Shown here: positions 37,970 through 47,610 of the stretch, one piece after another
Numbering within the stretch: the first letter of the stretch is position 1
Layout: each line of letters begins with the position of its first letter
Source: Owenweeksia sp. TMED14
GTDB taxonomy: Bacteria > Bacteroidota > Bacteroidia > Flavobacteriales > Schleiferiaceae
DNA length: 64,000 bases
Assembly (NCBI GenBank): GCA_949529985.1
Contig: CATIRS010000029.1
Span: forward strand, 62,001-126,000
Reading direction: 5' to 3'
Translations under genes and position numbers: made by a program
Notes under the pieces: generated by a model
Databases searched by the model: none
Told to the model about the DNA's origin: nothing
Seen by the model: only the letters and a program-made list of their open reading frames with translations

Positions 37970-38043
37970 TGACCCCGAAAGGATTCAAACCTTTAACCTC
38001 CTCATCCGTAGTGAGGTGCTCTATTCAGTTGAGCTACGGGGCC
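37970..38043 (-). tRNA. tRNA-Arg (ACG)
   Basis: On the minus strand the acceptor GGCCCCG pairs with CGGGGTC (one G-T pair). The D stem is GCTC/GAGC. The anticodon stem CCTCA/TGAGG encloses CTACGGA with anticodon ACG, and the T arm is AAAGG-TTTGAAT-CCTTT. Discriminator A is at 37970. CCA is not encoded, unlike tRNA-Asp in this window. The first anticodon A is expected to be edited to inosine by TadA. Confidence 0.95.
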
Positions 38044-38121
38044 TTTTTTCATCTGGCGGTAAAGATATATACCTAAAATTAAATCAACTTCTAAAGGGAT
38101 AAATTCAAAACATGTATCTCT

Positions 38122-38613
38122 CTATAATTTTATTTTACGTTTTGAAGAACTATACTCTGCCACTTTTCCGTCAATAACATAATACCATTCGATATAGTTG
38201 TTTTTAACAATAGTTGAATCATTGACACTCCCCTCTACTTTAAACCCTGCATTTACCCATTCACCACCTGCGGTGTCATTATCAGAATTGACAGAGAATA
38301 CATAAGTCATATCCCAAGTAGAGACGGTATCACTAGAAGCATCTTTCGCAATATCATCTAAAAACTCTTGAATATTTTTTATCGAACCATTATCAGTATA
38401 AAAAATCGCAGAATCCGCGAACATTGATCTCATTGCTTTAAAATCATATTTTTTCCAAGCTTCATCAAGAGCAACAATGATATCCACACTTGCCTGAGAT
38501 CCAATACCAACACTTCCACCATCACCGGCAGTACCAATACGTGAAACTTGAGCATTAGGAGCAGTACAGCCTACAAATGCTATTATAGAAAGAAAAATAA
38601 ATACTTTTTTCAT
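38122..38613 (-). CDS. NTF2-like (SnoaL-type) lipoprotein
   Basis: The 163-residue protein has a lipoprotein signal with lipobox AFVGC (Cys16). Residues 45-160 fit an NTF2-like cone fold: ALDEAWKKYDFKAMRSMFAD, SAIFYTDNGSIKNIQEFLDD and a closing strand NYIEWYYVIDGKVAEYSS. Such domains bind small ligands or act as enzymes; no catalytic set is evident. It stands alone between tRNA-Arg and the giant envelope protein gene. Confidence 0.75.
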   Translation of the reverse strand: MKKVFIFLSIIAFVGCTAPNAQVSRIGTAGDGGSVGIGSQASVDIIVALDEAWKKYDFKAMRSMFADSAIFYTDNGSIKNIQEFLDDIAKDASSDTVSTWDMTYVFSVNSDNDTAGGEWVNAGFKVEGSVNDSTIVKNNYIEWYYVIDGKVAEYSSSKRKIKL

Positions 38614-38719
38614 TTGAAATGATTTATAATTAAAAAAATAACGCTTTGTTCCTCTCTTATTTTAGAATGGCGAATATAAACTGAATCTCTCAACTACAAT
38701 AATTGGAAACACTAGAAAA

Positions 38720-41700
38720 TTAATTCTCTTGATTATCATCTACTTCGTCTAGACCATCAAGAAAGCGTATCATGTTCCCCTCGCTCGTAGTAGTGAAAGT
38801 GTAAAACGGTTTACCATCTTTTCCTGGTAAGCTCCTTTTTTTAACATCTATACCCAAAACCTCATCAATCAAAACGCGATCTGTAGAATAATATCGTAAA
38901 ACATTTCGTTTGTAATAGAAAAAATGCTCGGCATCTGTATTTAAATAAAGTGAAAACTGATCTCCTCCTCTTCGCTTTCTCAGCTCTAGAACACCATCTA
39001 TAAACTGATGAACCGGCTCACCTGAAACAGATCCTAGACCTAGACCGTTTTTTGATCGAAAAGCCCGCGAATTCTTATCATAATCAAAATCTATTTCATC
39101 AAAAACAAAAGTCTGCCTTAACTCCTTAGGCATCTTATATTCGGTTGAAGCGGCGTAGTATTCATTCTTGTCTTTTTGAGTCATTATTCTATTTAAAGCC
39201 TCATTGACATAATCATTTGCCCAGTTCGTTGTTACCCCCCCTAGGCCAGAACTTATTTCTAACGGTATTGATTTTAAGACATTATCGGAGAATAAAAAAT
39301 CTAGATTAAGAGAAGCCGTTGCACTTAGTCTATTCGTGAAAAGCCGATACTTTATATGGCCATAAGTTTTAGCATTTACTCTTCCCATCTTTGATATTAA
39401 TGATAGCTGCCCCATACCTTTTACCTCGCAAGACTTAGGGTTCAATTCGAGGTAATTGTCAGGAGCTTCAGGGTCAAGAAGCCTTCTTCGAGTCGTTACT
39501 ACAAACGATTCATTCTCTAGATCATAAAAAAGAATGCCTCTGGAACTAAACAATTCCACAGAAGAAGATGAGTTGTTTCGCATAATAAAGGCAGTATATG
39601 GACTAGCAGAGTCTGAACGAAGATAGATTCCACTATAAACTCTACGCGCAGGTCTTGCCGTATCAGGGTCAGGTAAATCAATTACAATATCCAAAGGATC
39701 AATTTTAGTCGCTGTTAATATCCAATCAGTTTTTAAAAATGGACATTCTGCTGAAATATGAATACTTCCCTTAACTGATAGCATAGGTTCAACAGATTCC
39801 ATATTAACAATACCATAAAATTTAAATCTTGAACTTAAATAAAATTCGGATTCAGGCAGGATTTCGCCTTGAGCGACGATATGATTTAGGGTGTCAACAT
39901 CAATCCTCCCCATTGGGATTGGCCAAACAACGTCATCTTCATCTCGGTACTGATAGATGCCATTACCATATAAATTATTTCGACCTCGAACCTTCAATTC
40001 GGCGTTCTTTATAATATGGTATTTACCTACTCTACTTGCTGTCATAGATGCGTTGATCAATGGACGCATCAAGGCCTTTTCTTCTATAGTGACTCGACCA
40101 CTATCTGGATATATTCTTGAATCTGCTACATCTAGAGCAGGAACACCAAAACACTCAAGTAAACTGGGAGCTAAATAAAACTTAGCACTTTTAGAAAGAA
40201 AACTGAGCCCACCTTGATCCAAATGAGTTGAAGTCAATCGAGCTTCGATATTTGTCTCTTTACTTATTGAAACAAATTTTTTAAATATATCCCATTCCGC
40301 ATGATCCATATTTGCTCTATACTCATTCCTTGGAAACACTAATGTTTCGTCTCCATTTTGCAACTGAAAAGTTCCTTTGTTTGCGACAAAGTCAACTTCT
40401 GATATCGCATTATTCATTTTAAAACTCCATTCGAAATCTAATGATTCACGTACGCGGAAATTTGCACTACCACTTTGGACCCACTTTGAAAATAATCGAA
40501 TAACAGAACCATCCAGTTCAGCATCATTAAACGCTAGAGTCCCATCTATTTCAAGAAAACCGGGGGTGTATGTGAGTATACCGTCAGCAGTCATTAGTCT
40601 GTCTTTATATGCATCAAATGGCTTATCTAAATTTGTTGACCTCCATGTATTTATATTTGGGTTCCATATCATGGATGCTAAAATGCCTTTGATTCCAGGA
40701 TGACCAGCACCACGGGGAGGGGCTTCATATGAACTCAAAAAGAAGTCTCCATTTCCTCGAACTGTATCAGGAAATAGTTCAAATTTAGAGCTGTAACCTA
40801 TCGCCTTTTCAAAGGCAATGCTTCCATCTACTTTTAACCCAGAAATAGACAGTCTTACTGATCCTTTAGAAACACCCTTTTCATTATATAAAAGCCAACC
40901 ATTTTCTCCTGTCTTTTGAGTAAATCCGAACGAGTAGTCATCTTGAACTCGTATATCCTGGCGTCTAGTTTTAAAAATACCTGAACTTGTAAATTCACCC
41001 TTAAACACAAGACCTTCGGTTGACGTATTATCTAGCGAATCTATCTCAAAAGGGTCTATTTTCACGAAGAACTTATCTCTCTGATAAACTCCGTCAAAAG
41101 CCTCATCGTAAAATATTTTAGCTGATTTCTCTGATTTGAATATTGGATATTGCGGATACCGCTGGTAACTTGATTTATTGGATGGATTATCAATAAGCAA
41201 TTCACCAGAAATATTCTCAATAGTATTTCTTACTCTGACCAAGGGCCGACTTCCATCTGGCATTAGTTTAAAACTGGGAACAGAGAATTTCATTGAATCA
41301 ATAACTGGCATATTGAATCTAAAAAGTTTATAATCAAATTTATTCTGTCGACTGTAAAACGTAAATCGTCCTGCTTCTATTCTACCATCAAAATCAAAAT
41401 TTAAATTTTTATGAATTAGAACTTTTTGTGATTCAGGATAAAGTGCGACTTTTTGAGAGTCAGATAAAGCAATTGTTCTTACACCCCATACTTCCATGTC
41501 AAAATCAAGAAGACTAACCATAGCATTCATGCCTTTCCCTACACTACTGAGAAATCGAATCACATCATAGTCCCGTCCATTAGAGTTATTTAATATGTAC
41601 TCTGTCGTTTTTGGTAAAACCTCCACCTCTCTTTTTTCTAATCCGTAGCGCACAAAACCATCAATTGCCAACTCCATTAAAAATCGTTCACAGGACTCTA

Positions 41701-42931
41701 AAGGCATTCCTAGCCCTACAGCCATTTGATACAGACCTATGGATTTATAGCCATAGGTCTTCCCTACTTCATCAATCTTCACTAAAGGATTCTCTAGGTC
41801 GAGTCCCTGTAATTCAGAATACCTCGAACTGCGGAAATACTGATCTGATTCAATAGTAACGGGAGAACCATCCCCCATATTAATGCCACCTAGTGTAAAC
41901 ATTGGTTCAGATGTCTTCCATCGAATCTGATCTATATCCATAACTAGATTATGGTAGCTGTCTTTAAACGGAGTTAAAGCTAAACCCTTGCTAGGTCTGT
42001 CGACTCGAAGCATTTCATCAATTGGATTGTACGTGATATTACTCTTGAGGTGATACAAAGAATCTCCCTGTAACTTAAAAGACACTTCAGCATCCTTAGA
42101 TATAAGCTCATCAGATCTAATTACAAACCGCTCTGCCCTTAAATCTAAAACAGCGGAACTGTCATACCAAAAACGAAAATGAGCTTTAACATCTTTTGTT
42201 CCCGACGCAAAAAATCGTTGACCAATGATAGAAAATCCCCCTTTGTAATCTACACGCTCAAAAAAATTTGATATTTCCAATTGATTTCCAAATGCTTCGA
42301 ACTTCGGAAAAATAGCATTATTAGCCATGTTCCTTGCCGTCATTCGATCTTCAAAAAAACCTAAAATAGGCTCTCTTAAATAATATTCGCTGACCAAGGT
42401 AACCGTATCAACAGAAAAACCAGGCTCACTCAAATTAATTTTCCAAGAACCAAGGTCCGCATAAAGCTCTCCTGGACCAAAACCGGCCCTTAGCCATTCA
42501 ACTCTACCTATATCGGCATCAAATTCTTTGTTAAAAGGATTATAAATCCCTGATACATTAAGAACCTCTATCGAATCGTTTTTAAACCTTCCAACGAGCC
42601 TGCCTTCTTTAATTGAATATAAAGTGCTGTCATTGACTTGTTCAGAATCATAATCTGCAATATTCACTATTCCATCTAACAGCCACCACGATAATTGTCC
42701 GTCATCATATAAACGGACTGAAATTGACAAATCACTTTTATTCAAAGCAAAAAATGTATGAAGAAAACTCTCCATGTCACTCCTAGAGGCTCTATTAAAT
42801 TCACGATTAATCTCTTTCCAGAATCGATCTGATATTTTTTCGGGATAATTAGATGACAGCATCGACCATTCATCAAATAAACCAACCAATTCTATCCATG
42901 AATTTGGATCGACAACTCGTCGAACAAGCAT
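38720..42931 (-). CDS. Giant envelope protein of unknown function (N-terminus extends upstream to about 43200)
   Basis: From the first ATG the frame gives 1403 residues, but it stays open upstream to 43225. That extra part encodes a convincing signal peptide (KCCLILLTLFAFCSNANAQ) and ~60 acidic and aromatic residues, so the real protein is about 1485-1500 residues and exported. No canonical start codon lies in the extension. The mature protein is beta-rich with recurring short strand patterns (KGGFSIIGQRFFASGT, GILTYTPGFLEIDGTLAFND), loosely like OstA/LptA or AsmA-type proteins. No Pfam domain is recognised with certainty. It is the last gene of the tpiA-prmA run. Confidence 0.7.
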   Translation of the reverse strand: MLVRRVVDPNSWIELVGLFDEWSMLSSNYPEKISDRFWKEINREFNRASRSDMESFLHTFFALNKSDLSISVRLYDDGQLSWWLLDGIVNIADYDSEQVNDSTLYSIKEGRLVGRFKNDSIEVLNVSGIYNPFNKEFDADIGRVEWLRAGFGPGELYADLGSWKINLSEPGFSVDTVTLVSEYYLREPILGFFEDRMTARNMANNAIFPKFEAFGNQLEISNFFERVDYKGGFSIIGQRFFASGTKDVKAHFRFWYDSSAVLDLRAERFVIRSDELISKDAEVSFKLQGDSLYHLKSNITYNPIDEMLRVDRPSKGLALTPFKDSYHNLVMDIDQIRWKTSEPMFTLGGINMGDGSPVTIESDQYFRSSRYSELQGLDLENPLVKIDEVGKTYGYKSIGLYQMAVGLGMPLESCERFLMELAIDGFVRYGLEKREVEVLPKTTEYILNNSNGRDYDVIRFLSSVGKGMNAMVSLLDFDMEVWGVRTIALSDSQKVALYPESQKVLIHKNLNFDFDGRIEAGRFTFYSRQNKFDYKLFRFNMPVIDSMKFSVPSFKLMPDGSRPLVRVRNTIENISGELLIDNPSNKSSYQRYPQYPIFKSEKSAKIFYDEAFDGVYQRDKFFVKIDPFEIDSLDNTSTEGLVFKGEFTSSGIFKTRRQDIRVQDDYSFGFTQKTGENGWLLYNEKGVSKGSVRLSISGLKVDGSIAFEKAIGYSSKFELFPDTVRGNGDFFLSSYEAPPRGAGHPGIKGILASMIWNPNINTWRSTNLDKPFDAYKDRLMTADGILTYTPGFLEIDGTLAFNDAELDGSVIRLFSKWVQSGSANFRVRESLDFEWSFKMNNAISEVDFVANKGTFQLQNGDETLVFPRNEYRANMDHAEWDIFKKFVSISKETNIEARLTSTHLDQGGLSFLSKSAKFYLAPSLLECFGVPALDVADSRIYPDSGRVTIEEKALMRPLINASMTASRVGKYHIIKNAELKVRGRNNLYGNGIYQYRDEDDVVWPIPMGRIDVDTLNHIVAQGEILPESEFYLSSRFKFYGIVNMESVEPMLSVKGSIHISAECPFLKTDWILTATKIDPLDIVIDLPDPDTARPARRVYSGIYLRSDSASPYTAFIMRNNSSSSVELFSSRGILFYDLENESFVVTTRRRLLDPEAPDNYLELNPKSCEVKGMGQLSLISKMGRVNAKTYGHIKYRLFTNRLSATASLNLDFLFSDNVLKSIPLEISSGLGGVTTNWANDYVNEALNRIMTQKDKNEYYAASTEYKMPKELRQTFVFDEIDFDYDKNSRAFRSKNGLGLGSVSGEPVHQFIDGVLELRKRRGGDQFSLYLNTDAEHFFYYKRNVLRYYSTDRVLIDEVLGIDVKKRSLPGKDGKPFYTFTTTSEGNMIRFLDGLDEVDDNQEN

Positions 42932-43202
42932 TTGATTCGCTAACTTCTTAAAAATCTCTTTCTGGGATGCCTCTTCTTCCCATTTTTCATCGTTGTAAAG
43001 CTGCCAAAAACTACTAGACTTTTTTTCCCACGTCTTTTTTCCAATAATACTTAATAGATGCTTGTCAAATATTTTATTAAACTCATCGTCTTCAACTTCA
43101 AAGGAGCGAAATGACTGAGCATTAGCATTCGAACAAAACGCGAACAGCGTAAGTAATATCAGACAGCATTTTAGCGGCCTAAAAAATTTAAATTCTAAAT
43201 AA

Positions 43203-44066
43203 TTATGTGTTTTCTGGTTGATAAGTCAAAGTAAGGTGAATCCAACCCTCTTTTGAAGCCTTACCAGCTAAAATATATCCACAATCTTTTGCACGTTTTA
43301 AAATAGGGTTTACATCCTTATTGTAGAAACCACTAAGTTCCAATATCCCTCCGTTATTGGATGCCTTTGAATAAGATTCCATATCTGTCAATAAGATATT
43401 CCTATTAATATTGGCGAAAATAAAATCATACGGACCATGCGCAATTCCTCTTGGAGATATTAACTCTGCACCTCCAGTATGAATTATCGCTTGTTCCGAA
43501 ACATTATTAACCTCTAATATTTCGATTGCGTTTAATGATGAATATGGATCTATATCAACACCAATAGCATAATCTGCACCCGCTTTAATTGCTAAAACTG
43601 CAAGTATAGCAGTACCACAGCCCATATCTAAAATTCGTTTCCCACTTAAATCATGCTTTAGAAGACCTATCATCATAAGATAAGTGGTTGGGTGATGACC
43701 TGTACCAAAAGACATCTTTGGTGTCATCTCGATAACATAGTCAAACAAATTGAGATCTAAATCAAAATGAAATGGGCCCTTGACTAAAACTTTTTTGTCT
43801 ATAAATACAGGAGGAAAACTGGATTCCCATTCAATATTCCAATTCTCATGTTCAATTTCTTCTGACTTTATAGATATGGAACATACTTTGAGTGTGAGAG
43901 GGAAATCATGAAGATTTATTGTCTCGTACAAATTAATAGGAATATAAGCACATACCACCAAGTCATTTATTTCTAATGATTCTACCGGATGGTCATGTAG
44001 GTCAGCTAAAACAAAATCGATAGCATTTGGGTCAGAAACACTAATAGAAAGTTGAATATAATTCAT
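43203..44066 (-). CDS. prmA: Ribosomal protein L11 methyltransferase
   Basis: The 287-residue protein has a small N-terminal substrate-recognition domain and a class I methyltransferase domain. Motifs are MTPKMSFGTGHHPTTYLM (PrmA hallmark), ILDMGCGTAILAVLAIKAG, AIGVDIDPYS and FIFANINRNILL. It trimethylates ribosomal protein L11 in the cytosol. The ATG shares one base with the tpiA stop. Its last 20 bases are shared with the open frame of the giant protein downstream. Confidence 0.94.
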   Translation of the reverse strand: MNYIQLSISVSDPNAIDFVLADLHDHPVESLEINDLVVCAYIPINLYETINLHDFPLTLKVCSISIKSEEIEHENWNIEWESSFPPVFIDKKVLVKGPFHFDLDLNLFDYVIEMTPKMSFGTGHHPTTYLMMIGLLKHDLSGKRILDMGCGTAILAVLAIKAGADYAIGVDIDPYSSLNAIEILEVNNVSEQAIIHTGGAELISPRGIAHGPYDFIFANINRNILLTDMESYSKASNNGGILELSGFYNKDVNPILKRAKDCGYILAGKASKEGWIHLTLTYQPENT

Positions 44067-44821
44067 TAAGAATTTTTTAATTTCTCTACGAGAAGCATGA
44101 AATCTTCAGCGTTAAGAGATGCTCCACCAATTAAACCACCATCTACATCATTCTGAGAAAATATTTCATCTGCATTGGAGGGCTTGCAGGACCCTCCGTA
44201 TAAAATTGGCATGTCATCCCTACCCATGTTTTCTTTCAATTTCCGTCGAAGAAAAGAGTGCATCTGCTGCACTTGCTCCGGAGAAGCAACTTCACCAGTT
44301 CCAATAGCCCAAATGGGTTCATAAGCAATGATCACATCTTCCAGTTCATCTTTAGAAAGGTCACTGAGAGCAATACTTAGTTGACTCCAAGTATCCTCAA
44401 GAAAAGTCCCGGTATTTCTTTGCTCCAATTTTTCACCAACACAGACAATTGGAATTAAATGGTTCTTTATTGCATTTTTAACTTTTAATGCAACAAAATC
44501 GTCAGTTTCACTAAAGTATTGGCGACGTTCTGAATGGCCTAATATGACAGCATCAACTTCAGAATGTAAAAGCATTTGTGCGGATATTTCACCGGTGTAA
44601 GCGCCAAAATCCTCATAATGACAGTTTTGCGCAGCAATTTCTATTTGAGAATTCTCCAAAAGAGCATCTGCTACTGGAATTAAATGCAATGAAGGTGGCG
44701 CGACAACCACACGGACATCACCAACCACTTCCTTAGTTAAACCTTGAGAGAGCTCTTCGAGAAGAGCCATTCCTTCTTCAGGCGTAGTATTCATTTTCCA
44801 ATTTCCAACTAAAAATTTCAT
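44066..44821 (-). CDS. tpiA: Triosephosphate isomerase
   Basis: The 251-residue TIM barrel has all catalytic residues: K9 in VGNWKMN, H96 in LGHSERR and E168 in AYEPIWAIGTG, plus the phosphate loops GGSCKPSNA and GGLIGGASL. It interconverts dihydroxyacetone phosphate and glyceraldehyde 3-phosphate. It lies between the permease gene and prmA. Confidence 0.97.
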   Translation of the reverse strand: MKFLVGNWKMNTTPEEGMALLEELSQGLTKEVVGDVRVVVAPPSLHLIPVADALLENSQIEIAAQNCHYEDFGAYTGEISAQMLLHSEVDAVILGHSERRQYFSETDDFVALKVKNAIKNHLIPIVCVGEKLEQRNTGTFLEDTWSQLSIALSDLSKDELEDVIIAYEPIWAIGTGEVASPEQVQQMHSFLRRKLKENMGRDDMPILYGGSCKPSNADEIFSQNDVDGGLIGGASLNAEDFMLLVEKLKNS

Positions 44822-44912
44822 ATTTATATTTTTACTTTTTTATTATTTTAAAACCTTTTCTGTGATGTTTTTTTAAGAGATGTGATGAATTAAAAAAAAA
44901 TAGCAGCCATTA

Positions 44913-45926
44913 TTATTCTTTTATAATTCGCGGATCAATCCACCTATATGATATTTCGACAAACCATTGAATGACTACAAAAACTGCAGATAGGGATAAA
45001 ACACAACCCATGACTACCGGAAAATCTCTAGACTCAAGAGCATCCACCATCATTTTACCAGTTCCGTTCCATCCAAAAACTGATTCTACAAACACTGCCC
45101 CAGAAAAAAGTCCAGCTAACCAACCTGATACAGTAGTAACTAGAGGATTTAATGAATTTCTAAAAACATGTTTTCTCAAGACTTGACCATGGGTGAGACC
45201 CTTTGCATATGCTGTTCTAATATAATCTTGAGAAAGAACTTCGAGAGCAGATGCCCTCATCATTTGAGCAATCACACCTAGCGGCCTAATACCTAGAGTA
45301 AATGATGGTAAAATAATATGATGCCAGTTGTATACCTCGCGTTCTCCAAAGTCATCCATCTCAACAAGGTTGCCCGTCATTGGCAATCCAGTCCATGGTC
45401 CCAAAACATAACCAAATATCCAACCAATTAAAACTGCACTAAAAAAACTAGGAAGGGCCATACCCGTTGTCGATAAAATAACTACGAATCGGTCAATTCG
45501 ACTACCAGCATTAGCCGCTGCAAATAAACCAATTGGAATCCCTATCACAAGGGCGAAACAAATTGAAGTGAATGCTAATAAAGCCGTATTTGGAAGCGTT
45601 TCAGATAGCATTAAAATAACAGATACACCCTTATTTTGATATGATGATTGGAGGTTGGGCCAGCGCCAGCCCCATGACCCGTCAAAACGATACCCTAAAG
45701 GAGAAAGTCCTTCAAGATAATTTCTGTATTGAACCACTAGAGGCTTATCTAATCCATATTCAGCTCGGAGTGTCTTTAACGCGACAGGGTCTTCTACTTG
45801 CCCTAGCATCATTCTAGCAGGATCTCCAGCGACGGCATGAAACAGAAAGAAAACTAAGGTTGCAACACCTAAAAGAACAATCGCAGATTGCATTAGTGCC
45901 CCCCAACGAATCTTCATTCTTGCCAA
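44913..45926 (-). CDS. OppB/DppB-type ABC transporter permease, orphan
   Basis: The 337-residue protein has six predicted membrane segments, the N-terminal VLLGVATLVFFLFHAVAGDP typical of DppB and OppB, and the EAA loop EVLSQDYIRTAYAKGLTHGQ followed by VLRKHVFRNSLNP. The family moves peptides or nickel. No second permease, ATPase or binding protein lies nearby, so its partners must be elsewhere. Its start overlaps the BT_3928-like gene by 13 bases. Confidence 0.85.
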   Translation of the reverse strand: MARMKIRWGALMQSAIVLLGVATLVFFLFHAVAGDPARMMLGQVEDPVALKTLRAEYGLDKPLVVQYRNYLEGLSPLGYRFDGSWGWRWPNLQSSYQNKGVSVILMLSETLPNTALLAFTSICFALVIGIPIGLFAAANAGSRIDRFVVILSTTGMALPSFFSAVLIGWIFGYVLGPWTGLPMTGNLVEMDDFGEREVYNWHHIILPSFTLGIRPLGVIAQMMRASALEVLSQDYIRTAYAKGLTHGQVLRKHVFRNSLNPLVTTVSGWLAGLFSGAVFVESVFGWNGTGKMMVDALESRDFPVVMGCVLSLSAVFVVIQWFVEISYRWIDPRIIKE

Positions 45927-47065
45927 TCCAATTCTTCACTTTCTGAACTAAGAACCACATCATTATAATGCAAATGTTTGAGAATTATCCCATCCTCTAA
46001 ATAAGTCACTCCTGGGTTTGAGCGATTAATTGTTTTTAAGGCTGTACCATCCATAACCGCCCATGGAAAAGAGCAAGAAGTTTCATTAACTAATTTTAAT
46101 ATTTGTTCATCTGAAGAAGAAGTCATTCCTACAACCTTATTTCCAGATATCTCAGAGTATTCACTTAGCTCTTTTGTTAACCTCTTTAGATCATCATAAT
46201 TAGACTTCTTAAAATCATAAGCTATCAACCAAATTACATTTCCAGCTATGAACTCTTTTGTTCGATCCATACCATCAATGCTAATTGTAAAATCATGAAT
46301 TGGCGGTTCGTAGCCGTCACTAATTTTCTTTGAAGATGTTTTACTTGGATCAATTTTAAATTCTTTTTTCTCCCACATTTTTTTATTAATATAATCTGTG
46401 CCCGAGATTTCTAAAGACTCCCCGCCTGGTCCAGACATAGTATAATAAGTCTCATATAATGGAGGTTTTAAACCTAATTCTTCAGCGGAAAGCATTGCTT
46501 GCGCAACATCAGTTCCTGGTTTATATGCACGAAAATCCCATATGGGCAAATGATTAAGGACGTAGTATGAAAAACAAACGCTCAAAAATATACTCATAGA
46601 TAATACAAGTCTATTCAAACGAAAATTCAAAATAGGTTGAATACTATCTCTTCCAAAAATTAATACGGCAATCAGTATACTCAGAATGACGTCTTTACCA
46701 AAGCTCTCCCATGGTTTTAGCGGAATGGCGTCACCAAAACATCCGCAATCCGTAACCTTGTCAAAATAAGCACTGTAAAAAGTCAGGAATGTAAAAAACG
46801 CCATCATGGCAGCTAGACTCGTTAAGGTCAATCGCTTCCATATACCTAACAAAAGTGTCACTCCTAAGATAACCTCGTATATAACAACAAAGACAGCCAG
46901 AGATAATGCCAGAGGTTGCAGAAATACGAGATTTAGCACATCTTCTCCAAAATACTCTTCTAGTTTAAAACTAAATCCTATAGGGTCATTCATTTTTATA
47001 ACTCCACTAAAAATGAATAAAGTCCCAACGAATATTCTGGAAAAATTAATTGAAAAAGATTTCAT
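45914..47065 (-). CDS. BT_3928-like membrane protein, DoxX/MauE type with thioredoxin-like tail
   Basis: The 383-residue protein has four N-terminal membrane helices of the DoxX/MauE fold (FVGTLFIFSGVIKMNDPIGF), with DCGCFGD at about residues 107-113 between helices 3 and 4. The soluble C-terminal part from about 245 looks like a thioredoxin fold lacking a CxxC site (WLIAYDFKKSNYDDLKRLTK, FPWAVMDGTALK). Such proteins may pass electrons to periplasmic redox partners; the role is unproven. It follows the DUF1599 gene by five bases, a conserved Bacteroidota neighbourhood. Confidence 0.8.
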   Translation of the reverse strand: MKSFSINFSRIFVGTLFIFSGVIKMNDPIGFSFKLEEYFGEDVLNLVFLQPLALSLAVFVVIYEVILGVTLLLGIWKRLTLTSLAAMMAFFTFLTFYSAYFDKVTDCGCFGDAIPLKPWESFGKDVILSILIAVLIFGRDSIQPILNFRLNRLVLSMSIFLSVCFSYYVLNHLPIWDFRAYKPGTDVAQAMLSAEELGLKPPLYETYYTMSGPGGESLEISGTDYINKKMWEKKEFKIDPSKTSSKKISDGYEPPIHDFTISIDGMDRTKEFIAGNVIWLIAYDFKKSNYDDLKRLTKELSEYSEISGNKVVGMTSSSDEQILKLVNETSCSFPWAVMDGTALKTINRSNPGVTYLEDGIILKHLHYNDVVLSSESEELDWQE

Positions 47066-47070
47066 AAATA

Positions 47071-47610
47071 CTATTTGTTAGATAAGTGAATAAGTGCAAA
47101 TACTGCATAATTAGCCATGTCCATATAATTAGCTTCGATCCCTTCGCTTACAAGAGTTTCACCATTATTATCTTCAATTTGCTTGACTCGTAGAACCTTT
47201 TGAAGAATCAAATCCGTTAGCGAAGGCACCCTCATATCTCGCCATGCCTCTCCATAATCGTGATTTTTATTTTCCATTAAGTCAAAAATATTTGATGCAT
47301 GTTTGTTATAGGAAAAAAGAGCCTGATGTGGACTCATATCAGGCTCATTTACTATCCCCTTTTCAATCTGAATTAATGCCATTATCGAATAATTAATAAT
47401 TCCGATAAATTCACCCTCCATAGGGTCGACAACCCTTTGCTTTCCTGAAATTTGTATTGATCGCAGACGATTGGCTTTAATAAAAATCTGATCTGTTAGA
47501 GATGATAAACGCAAAATGCGCCATGCCGTGCCATAATCTTGGCCTTTTTTCTGAAACAAACTGCGGCACAAATCCATAACTGCCGAATACTCTTTCTTGG
47601 TGTTTTTCAT
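47071..47610 (-). CDS. DUF1599 protein, internally duplicated
   Basis: The 179-residue protein consists of two related halves. The first has KKGQDYGTAWRILRLSSLTD near residue 17; the second has NKNHDYGEAWRDMRVPSLTD near 113. Each is followed by a basic stretch and a tyrosine-containing helix (NYSIMALIQI and NYAVFALIHL). DUF1599 has no firm function, although some reports link it to nucleotide modification. Its start codon overlaps that of divergent folP within one CATG. It opens the run down to the giant envelope protein. Confidence 0.85.
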   Translation of the reverse strand: MKNTKKEYSAVMDLCRSLFQKKGQDYGTAWRILRLSSLTDQIFIKANRLRSIQISGKQRVVDPMEGEFIGIINYSIMALIQIEKGIVNEPDMSPHQALFSYNKHASNIFDLMENKNHDYGEAWRDMRVPSLTDLILQKVLRVKQIEDNNGETLVSEGIEANYMDMANYAVFALIHLSNK

